From Chthoniobacter sp. (GTDB taxonomy: Bacteria > Verrucomicrobiota > Verrucomicrobiia > Chthoniobacterales > Chthoniobacteraceae), in the NCBI GenBank assembly GCA_021414005.1, contig JAIOPH010000035.1, positions 62,001 to 126,000 of the forward strand: a stretch of 64,000 nt of DNA. The letters run 5' to 3'. Below are positions 53,137 to 59,180 of the stretch, one piece after another. Position numbers and translations under genes: made by a program. Position 1 is the first letter of the stretch, and each line of letters starts with the position of its first letter. The notes beneath the pieces were generated by a model. The model made no database searches and was not told where the DNA came from. It saw only the letters and a list, made by a program, of their open reading frames with translations.

Positions 53137-53349
53137 ATGGACGCAAACAACAACTCCGAGAGCGACACCGAGCCCTGTGGCCGGTGCGCGCATTGTCGCT
53201 GTGCTGAAAAGCACAGCGCACCGCATGAGATAGGAACGGCATTCCGTGCCGTTCACGACAACGCGTCATCCCCAGCGTCCATCACCGCCGGGTCGGCTGT
53301 GGGCGGTGCGGAATCCCGTTCCTATCCCGCGGCCGGAGTCGCGGCATGA
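53137..53349 (+). CDS. Possible small Cys-rich protein upstream of ccoS
   Basis: A 70-residue frame from the ATG at 53137 has a Cys-rich N-terminal part (ESDTEPCGRCAHCRCAEKH, C-x2-C-x2-C-x-C) and a Ser/Ala/Gly-rich rest. Its stop overlaps the start of ccoS in the ATGA manner used throughout this cluster, which argues for translation. Against it, the second half is encoded by a palindromic repeat (53229-53326). It may be a genuine small metal-binding protein with a repeat-derived tail, or chance. Confidence 0.3.
   Translation: MDANNNSESDTEPCGRCAHCRCAEKHSAPHEIGTAFRAVHDNASSPASITAGSAVGGAESRSYPAAGVAA
53229..53326. repeat. Palindromic repeat element upstream of ccoS
   Basis: The ends GATAGGAACGG and CCGTTCCTATC, with flanking bases, form an 18-base inverted repeat with one mismatch (53229-53246 against 53309-53326). 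Inside the left arm, GAACGGCA-TTCCG-TGCCGTTC (53234-53254) is a perfect small hairpin. The 98-base unit looks like a REP/MITE-type element inserted in the cbb3 promoter region. The 53030-53345 gap between the AraC gene and ccoS is otherwise covered only by the doubtful Cys-rich frame. Confidence 0.8.
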
Positions 53350-53516
53350 ACGTCCTCCTCCTGACCGTCTTCGTCGGAGCGGTGCTCGTGCTCTTCTTCG
53401 TCGCCTTCTTCCTCCATCAGGCGACGGGCCGCGACGCCTCCAGCGAGCGCGATGCCCTCCTCCCGCTCGCGGAGGAAAAACCCAGACTCATTCCTTTCGA
53501 AACACGCAAACCATGA
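53346..53516 (+). CDS. ccoS: CcoS-like cbb3 oxidase assembly protein
   Basis: This 56-residue protein has one N-terminal membrane helix (VLLLTVFVGAVLVLFFVAFFL) and a short polar tail (DASSERDALLPLAEEKP). Size, topology and the D...LLPL tail match CcoS, the small protein needed for copper/heme insertion into the cbb3 oxidase. Its stop overlaps the ccoNO start (ATGA at 53513). Too short for most gene finders at strict settings. Confidence 0.75.
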   Translation: MNVLLLTVFVGAVLVLFFVAFFLHQATGRDASSERDALLPLAEEKPRLIPFETRKP

Positions 53517-55861
53517 CCAACACCGCCACCAAGACCACCATCGAATACGACGATACGCCCGTCCGGCAGTTCATGATCGCCTCCATCGCTTGGGGCATCG
53601 TGGGCATGCTCGTCGGGGTGCTCATCGCCACGCAGCTCGCGTTCTTTCAGCTCAATTTCAACACGCCGTGGCTGACCTTTGGTCGGCTCCGTCCGCTGCA
53701 CACGAACGCGGTGATTTTCGCCTTCGTCGGCAACATGATGTTCGCCGGCGTCTATTACTCCACGCAGCGGCTGGTCAAAGCGCGCACGGCCTCGAAATTC
53801 CTCTCGCAGCTTCACTTTTGGGGCTGGCAGGCGATCATCCTCGCGGCCGCCGTCACCCTCCCGCTCGGCCTGACGCGAGGCAAGGAATACGCCGAGCTGA
53901 TCTGGCCGATCAACATTGCCGTCGCGCTCATCTGGGTGGTTTTCGGGATCAACTTTTTCTGGACGCTCGGCCGCCGCAATGAGCGCAGCCTCTACGTCGC
54001 GATCTGGTTTTACATCTCGACCATCATCACCGTGGCGATGCTCTACATCGTCAACCATCTCTCGATCCCGACGAGCCTCACGCACTCGTATCCCATCTTC
54101 GGCGGCGTGCAGGATGCGCTGGTGCAGTGGTGGTACGGGCACAACGCCGTCGCCTTTTTCCTGACCACGCCGATCCTCGGCATCATGTATTACTTCCTGC
54201 CGAAAGCGGCGGGTCGCCCGGTGTATTCCTACCGGCTCTCGGTCGTGCATTTCTGGTCGCTCGTCTTTCTCTATATCTGGGCCGGACCGCATCACCTGCT
54301 CAATACCTCCCTCCCGCGCTGGCTCCAGTCGCTCGGCATGATCTTTTCGCTGATGCTCTGGGCGCCGAGCTGGGGCGGCATGCTCAACGGACTCCTCACG
54401 CTCCGGGGCGCGTGGGACAAGCTCCGTACCGATCCGGTGATCAAGTTCTTCGTCGCTGGCGTGACGTTTTACGGCATGTCCACCTTCGAAGGGCCGCTGC
54501 TTTCCATCCGCCCGGTAAATGCGCTTGCACATTACTCCGACTGGATCATCGCCCACGTCCACGCCGGTGCGCTCGGCTGGAACGGCTTCATGGCGGCGGG
54601 CATGTTTTACTGGCTCGCCCCGCGTCTGTGGAACCGCCCGCTGCATTCGGTCGCGGCGGCAAACATGCACTTCTGGCTCGGGCTTGTGGGCATCCTGCTC
54701 TACGTCTCCTCCATGTGGGTGAGCGGCATCACGCAGGGCCTCATGCTCAGCGCCACGCATGAAAATGGGACGGTGCTGGCGAACCCGAACTTCCTCGATG
54801 CCGTGACCTCGACGATGTTCCTCATGCATATCCGCGCGCTTGGCGGATTCATGTTCCTCGCCGGGTTCATCATCCTCGCGTGGAATATCTGGAAGACCGC
54901 GAGCGGCGCGCAGGCGGTCAACGGCACGGTTGAGGTCTTCGTTGAGGAAAAACCCAAGGCCATGGGACTCATCGGCGGCTTTGCCAATGCCCCGGTCATC
55001 TTCATCACGCTGTTGATCGTCTTCGCCATGGGCTGGGGCGCGCTCCCGCGGGTTGCGAGCGGCATTTGCCTGTGGGCCTTCCTCGGCACCTTCATGGCCA
55101 TGATCGCGCACAAGGAATTCACCAAGGCCACGTGGGGCCAGTGGTACGAGCGGCTGCTCGAAAACGCGCTTCCCTTCACCGTGCTCACCGCCGTCTCCGT
55201 CTTCATCGGCGGCATCGTGCAGATCATCCCCACGGTCATCATCGACACCGCCGAAAACATCGAGGGCGTGCGGCAGATTCCCTACACGCCGCTCGAACTC
55301 GCGGGCCGCGACATCTACGTCCGCGAGGGCTGCTACAACTGCCACTCCCAGCAGATCCGCACGCTCGTCGGCGACGTGCTGCGTTACGGCGATTACTCGA
55401 AAATGGGCGAGTCCATTTACGATCATCCCTACCAGTGGGGCTCGAAGCGCACCGGCCCCGATCTCGCCCGCGAAGGCAGCAAGTATCCGAACTCCTGGCA
55501 CTTCTTCCACATGCGCGACCCGCGCCAGATCAGCCCTGGCTCCAGGATGCCGAACTATCCGTGGCTCTTCACCGATCAGACCGACATCGCCTCGCTCCGG
55601 CGCAAGATCGAAGTCCAGCGCAAGCTGGGCGTGCCCTTCAAGGAAACGACCAAGGACGAAATCGCCGCGTCCTGTCTCGCGCAGGGCGAGGAAATCGTGG
55701 CCAACCTCAAGACCGCCAGCGCCGAGACCACGCCCGATCGCGAGATCGTCGCGCTGATCTCCTATCTGCAAAAGCTCGGCAAGTCCGAGAAGGTCGGGCC
55801 GCACGGCGAGCAGCCCGCCGAGCCGGCCAAAACCGAACCGCCCAAAACCGCAGCCAAGTAA
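53513..55861 (+). CDS. ccoNO: Fused cbb3 oxidase subunits I and II (CcoN-CcoO)
   Basis: This 782-residue fusion protein has an N-terminal half that is the twelve-helix CcoN: HTNAVIFAF (low-spin heme His), GHNAVAFFLT and GPHHLLNT (copper-site His residues) and IIAHVHAGALGWNG (heme b3 region). The C-terminal half, from about residue 540, is CcoO: one membrane helix, then REGCYNCHSQQIRTLVGDVLRYGDYSKMGESIYDHPYQWGSKRTGPDLAREG with a C-x-x-C-H heme c motif, and PGSRMPNYPWLF with the axial Met. In Proteobacteria these are two genes; the fusion is known from other phyla such as Bacteroidetes. Terminal O2 reductase with high oxygen affinity. Confidence 0.95.
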   Translation: MTNTATKTTIEYDDTPVRQFMIASIAWGIVGMLVGVLIATQLAFFQLNFNTPWLTFGRLRPLHTNAVIFAFVGNMMFAGVYYSTQRLVKARTASKFLSQLHFWGWQAIILAAAVTLPLGLTRGKEYAELIWPINIAVALIWVVFGINFFWTLGRRNERSLYVAIWFYISTIITVAMLYIVNHLSIPTSLTHSYPIFGGVQDALVQWWYGHNAVAFFLTTPILGIMYYFLPKAAGRPVYSYRLSVVHFWSLVFLYIWAGPHHLLNTSLPRWLQSLGMIFSLMLWAPSWGGMLNGLLTLRGAWDKLRTDPVIKFFVAGVTFYGMSTFEGPLLSIRPVNALAHYSDWIIAHVHAGALGWNGFMAAGMFYWLAPRLWNRPLHSVAAANMHFWLGLVGILLYVSSMWVSGITQGLMLSATHENGTVLANPNFLDAVTSTMFLMHIRALGGFMFLAGFIILAWNIWKTASGAQAVNGTVEVFVEEKPKAMGLIGGFANAPVIFITLLIVFAMGWGALPRVASGICLWAFLGTFMAMIAHKEFTKATWGQWYERLLENALPFTVLTAVSVFIGGIVQIIPTVIIDTAENIEGVRQIPYTPLELAGRDIYVREGCYNCHSQQIRTLVGDVLRYGDYSKMGESIYDHPYQWGSKRTGPDLAREGSKYPNSWHFFHMRDPRQISPGSRMPNYPWLFTDQTDIASLRRKIEVQRKLGVPFKETTKDEIAASCLAQGEEIVANLKTASAETTPDREIVALISYLQKLGKSEKVGPHGEQPAEPAKTEPPKTAAK

Positions 55862-55870
55862 TCCACCGCC

Positions 55871-56044
55871 ATGTTTCACCGTATCCTCGTCGAAGAGTGG
55901 CAGCGCGTGCTGACCACCATCAGCTTCGGCATCTTCCTCGTCACCTTCGGCATCATCGCCCTGCGCACCTGGCGCATGCCGCGTGAAAGCATCCGCCGGC
56001 TCGAAAACCTGCCTCTCGAAAACGACACCAACGACCATGAGTAA
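55871..56044 (+). CDS. ccoQ: CcoQ-like cbb3 oxidase subunit
   Basis: This 57-residue protein has a short cytoplasmic head (MFHRILVEEWQRVLTT), one membrane helix (ISFGIFLVTFGIIALRTW) and a polar tail. Position between ccoNO and ccoP and topology identify it as CcoQ/FixQ. It starts 9 bases after ccoNO and its last 8 bases overlap the ccoP start. Confidence 0.8.
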   Translation: MFHRILVEEWQRVLTTISFGIFLVTFGIIALRTWRMPRESIRRLENLPLENDTNDHE

Positions 56045-56582
56045 ACCACTCCCACCCGATGAAGACGCGCTCCGTCCGCACAGCTACGACGGCATTCAGG
56101 AATACGACAAACGCCTGCCGAACTGGTGGCTCTTCACCCTCTACGGCACCGTCGTTTTCGCCATCATCTACTGGGCCTACTACCACGCCTACGGCACGGC
56201 TCCCGACGACGGTGCCGCGCTGAAATCCGCGATGGTCGAAAACACCGCGCAAGCCGCCCGCGCCACCGGCAGCTCAGGAGTGCTCAACGACGAGGCGCTC
56301 TGGAAGCTGAGCCACGATCAGACCAAGCTCGCTGCGGGCAAGGTGACCTTCGAGACGATGTGCGCCTCCTGCCACAAGCCCGACATGACCGGCCTTATCG
56401 GTCCGAACCTCTTGGACAACCAATGGATCCATGGTGGCCAGCCGATGGAGGTGATGAAGACCGTTACCGAGGGCGTCCTCGCCAAGGGCATGGTCGCGTG
56501 GGGACCGATCCTCGGGAAAGAAAAGATCACCGAGGTCGTTGCCTACGTCATGGCGCACCACATCCCGGCGAGGAGATCGTGA
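56037..56582 (+). CDS. ccoP: Cbb3 oxidase subunit III (CcoP), single-heme form, 3' end frameshifted
   Basis: This 181-residue protein has YDGIQEYDKRLPNWWLFTLYGTVVFAIIYWAYY as the usual CcoP N-terminus and membrane helix, then one cytochrome c domain with CASCH at residues 109-113 and a distal Met in KGMVAWGP. Most CcoP proteins have two heme c domains; this has one. The frame ends abruptly at ARRS. One extra base in the CCC at 56564-56566 would continue into GEEIVKVDAWIPPGG and a Pro/Ala tail ending at 56647, giving 203 residues. A one-base deletion or sequencing error in a C run is therefore likely. Confidence 0.9.
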   Translation: MSKPLPPDEDALRPHSYDGIQEYDKRLPNWWLFTLYGTVVFAIIYWAYYHAYGTAPDDGAALKSAMVENTAQAARATGSSGVLNDEALWKLSHDQTKLAAGKVTFETMCASCHKPDMTGLIGPNLLDNQWIHGGQPMEVMKTVTEGVLAKGMVAWGPILGKEKITEVVAYVMAHHIPARRS

Positions 56583-56756
56583 AAGTGGATGCGTGGATTC
56601 CGCCCGGCGGTGCCGCCCCGGTGCCTCCGCCCGCGCCCGCGCCATAAACATGCGCCGAGCTTCCACCAGCGAGTTATCCCCGGTCCAGCGCTCCGCTTCA
56701 GCATCATCCCCCAAGCCGTGCTCCGCTTCTCCGACAGGCAGCGAACGAACCAACCG

Positions 56757-56930
56757 TCATCCTGAACGCAGGCTTGGGAGGCTTTGCGAACCAAGCCGGA
56801 GTGAAGGATCGCTGACTGGAAAGCGGGCGGAGGCGGCGGGGGAAAATAGCTTGGGCTTTAGCCCAAACTTCCCCCGACTTTGGGCTAAAGCCCAAGCTAC
56901 TTTGGGACAGCGAAACTCCATTCAGGATGA
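56757..56930. repeat. Composite palindromic repeat between ccoP and ccoG
   Basis: The outer ends TCATCCTGAA (56757-56766) and TTCAGGATGA (56921-56930) are inverted. Inside lies a perfect 21-base inverted repeat with an 11-base loop (56847-56867 against 56879-56899), built on AGCTTGGGCTTTAGCCCAA. Each arm is itself near-palindromic (TTGGGCTTTAGCCCAA). It interrupts the cco operon in the 56648-56961 gap, where no gene was found. It may terminate or stabilise the upstream ccoNOQP message, although no U-tract follows. Confidence 0.88.
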
Positions 56931-56961
56931 CCGCGTTGCTTTTCGCTCCGCCGCCTAGCCC

Positions 56962-58338
56962 ATGAGCCTCCCCGCGCCCACGCTCGAATCCGTCACCACG
57001 ATCAACGAGGACGGTTCGCGTCGCTTCATCCATCCGGCGAATGTCCGCGGGCGCTTCACCCACTGGCGCGCGATCGTCGGCCTGCTCATCCTCGCCGTCT
57101 ATGTCGGCCTCCCGTGGATCACCATCAACGGCTACCCCGCCGTCTTCCTCGACCTCGCCCATCGCCAGTTCCACTTCTTCGGCCTGACCTTCGTCACGCA
57201 GGATCTCTGGATCGCCTTCTTCCTCATCAGCGGCCTCGGCTTTTCGCTCTTCTACCTGACCGCGCTGCTCGGTCGCATTTGGTGCGGCTGGGCCTGCCCG
57301 CAGACCGTCTATCTCGACGTCATCCGCCGCATCGAGCGCTGGTTCGAGGGCGACGCCCACGCCCGCGAGCGCCTCGACCGGATGCCGTGGACCGGCGAAA
57401 AAACGCTCAAGCGGGGCGGCAAAAACCTCGTCTTCTTCCTCTTCGCCGCGCTCCTCTCGCACGTGTTCCTCAGCTACTATGTTTCGCCCGCCGGGCTCTC
57501 CGCGATGATGCACGAGCCGCCCGCTAGAAACTGGGGCTCGTTCGTCTTCGTCTTCCTCATGACCGGCGCGATGTATTTCAACTTCGTCTGGTTCCGCGAG
57601 CAGTTCTGCATCGTCCTTTGCCCGTACGGCCGCCTGCAATCCGCGCTCACCGACACCAATACGCTCGTCATCGGCTACGACACCAAGCGCGGCGAGCCAC
57701 GCGGGAAAAAGGGCACCGCGGGCGCGGGCGACTGCGTCGATTGCCGGCGCTGCGTGCAGGTCTGCCCGACCGGAATCGACATCCGCCTCGGCCTGCAAAT
57801 GGAGTGCATCGGCTGCGCCGCCTGCGTGGATGCCTGCGACGAAGTCATGACCAAGCTCGACCGCCCGCGCGGCCTCGTGCGCTACGATTCGCTCAATGGT
57901 TTCGCCCAGAAAGCCAAACGCATCATCCGCCCGCGCATCATCCTCTACACCGCGCTGCTCATGCTCGGAGCCACGGCGATGCTGCTCGCGCTTTCCACCC
58001 TCAGCCCGATCACCGTGAGCTGCACCCGCGTCCCCGGCGTGCCCTACGTCCTCGACGCCGGCAAGGTGCGGAACGAATTCCTCATCCGCATCTTCAACAA
58101 GCGGAACCAGCCCCAGCATTTCACCGTCGCCATCACCGGCGGCCCCGCGGGCCTCGCTGCCACCGGCACGGAAGCCGGCGTGGAAGTCGGCCCGCTCGGC
58201 GAGCAGATGCGCCCGATCATCGTTGTCGTCCCGCGCGAGCAGGTGCAGGGCAGCTTCCCGCTCGAGGTGAAAGTGACCTCACCGAACGGTCGCGACGTGA
58301 TCAAAAAGACCGTGACCTTCGTCGGCCCCGGCTACTGA
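56962..58338 (+). CDS. ccoG: Cbb3 oxidase assembly ferredoxin CcoG (FixG/RdxA)
   Basis: This 458-residue membrane protein has an N-terminal region with HPANVRGRFTHWRAIVGLLIL and several helices, GRIWCGWACPQTVYLDVIRRIERWFEG, FREQFCIVLCPYGRLQS, and two 4Fe-4S ferredoxin clusters: CVDCRRCVQVCPTGIDIR and CIGCAACVDACDE. A C-terminal Ig-like domain (FNKRNQPQHFTVAITGGPAGL) is typical of CcoG. It reduces Cu(II) to Cu(I) for cbb3 oxidase assembly. The gene follows the ccoNOQP operon after a repeat-filled gap. Confidence 0.95.
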   Translation: MSLPAPTLESVTTINEDGSRRFIHPANVRGRFTHWRAIVGLLILAVYVGLPWITINGYPAVFLDLAHRQFHFFGLTFVTQDLWIAFFLISGLGFSLFYLTALLGRIWCGWACPQTVYLDVIRRIERWFEGDAHARERLDRMPWTGEKTLKRGGKNLVFFLFAALLSHVFLSYYVSPAGLSAMMHEPPARNWGSFVFVFLMTGAMYFNFVWFREQFCIVLCPYGRLQSALTDTNTLVIGYDTKRGEPRGKKGTAGAGDCVDCRRCVQVCPTGIDIRLGLQMECIGCAACVDACDEVMTKLDRPRGLVRYDSLNGFAQKAKRIIRPRIILYTALLMLGATAMLLALSTLSPITVSCTRVPGVPYVLDAGKVRNEFLIRIFNKRNQPQHFTVAITGGPAGLAATGTEAGVEVGPLGEQMRPIIVVVPREQVQGSFPLEVKVTSPNGRDVIKKTVTFVGPGY

Positions 58339-58342
58339 ATTT

Positions 58343-58483
58343 ATGAAAGAAGCACTGCTCAACCGTCCCTGGCTGCTCATCGTCGTCGGCTACGCCTTCG
58401 CGATGACCGCCTGGTTCACCATGGTCAAACTCGCCATCCAGCACGGCGACAAACCGATCCCCGTCGCCACCGCGCCGCGCTAA
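58343..58483 (+). CDS. Small membrane protein in cbb3 assembly operon
   Basis: This 46-residue protein (MKEALLNRPWLLIVVGYAF...VATAPR) has one membrane helix and a short basic N-terminus. It lies 4 bases after ccoG and 4 before the SafE-type gene. CcoH is normally encoded here but is about three times longer; this could be a reduced CcoH or an unrelated small subunit. The frame, ATG and tight spacing support translation. Confidence 0.65.
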   Translation: MKEALLNRPWLLIVVGYAFAMTAWFTMVKLAIQHGDKPIPVATAPR

Positions 58484-58487
58484 CGCG

Positions 58488-59180
58488 ATGGACGCCGCCA
58501 CTCTCGCTACGCCGCTCGCCGCCTTCACGGCCGGGCTGGTCACGAGCGTGCATTGCGCGGCGATGTGCGGGCCGATCGGGTGCGCGCTGCTCGGCGGTGG
58601 AAAAGCGCTGGGCGGAAGTGCGTGGCCGGCGCTCACGATCTATCACGGCACGCGAGCGGGAGCGTATGCGCTGCTCGGCGGCATCTTCGGCGCGCTCGGC
58701 GGATCAGCCGCCGGGCTTTTCGGCACCACCATCAGCCGCGCGCTGCCGTGGGCGTTCGCGCTGCTGTTCCTCGGCATCGCCTTCGGCCTCGACCGCTACC
58801 TCCCGCGCCCCGCCTTCGTTTCGCGCCTGCTTTTTCGGCTGAATCTCCGCGGTTCCGATCCCCGCCGGTCCGCAGCACTGCTCGGCGCTTTCACGCCCTT
58901 CCTGCCGTGCGGGCCGCTCTATCTCGTCTTCGGCGTCGCGCTCGTCGCCGGTTCATTTCTCGCCGGCGCGCAGCTCATGGCGGCCTTCGCGCTCGGCACG
59001 GTGCCGCTGCTCCTTGCCGGGCAATTCGGCGCGCTGCACCTCCAGTCACGCCTCCCGACCGCCGCGTGGCAGTGGACCCGCCGCGGCCTCGCGCTCGCCT
59101 CCGCGCTCATCGTCGGTGGGCGCGCGCTCGCCACGAATCCCTCCCTCCTCGCGCCGGTGAAATGCCTCTTCTGCCCATGA
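58488..59180 (+). CDS. SafE/TauE-type membrane protein linked to cbb3 assembly
   Basis: This 230-residue protein has six membrane helices. The N-terminus contains AFTAGLVTSVHCAAMCGPIGCALLGGG, the H-C-x-x-M-C-G metal-binding motif found in the DsbD_2/SafE-like proteins encoded with ccoGHIS and thought to act in copper or thiol transfer. GAFTPFLPCGPLYLVFG supplies the second conserved Cys-Pro-like site. A final KCLFCP motif is Cys-rich. It overlaps ccoI by 4 bases. Confidence 0.85.
   Translation: MDAATLATPLAAFTAGLVTSVHCAAMCGPIGCALLGGGKALGGSAWPALTIYHGTRAGAYALLGGIFGALGGSAAGLFGTTISRALPWAFALLFLGIAFGLDRYLPRPAFVSRLLFRLNLRGSDPRRSAALLGAFTPFLPCGPLYLVFGVALVAGSFLAGAQLMAAFALGTVPLLLAGQFGALHLQSRLPTAAWQWTRRGLALASALIVGGRALATNPSLLAPVKCLFCP

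Noticed and set aside
53417..56038. An 873-residue open frame on the minus strand opposite ccoNO
   Set aside because: It is rich in His, Arg, Glu and Asp with no motif, and lies fully antisense to a well-supported oxidase gene; GC-rich codon bias keeps the opposite frame open.
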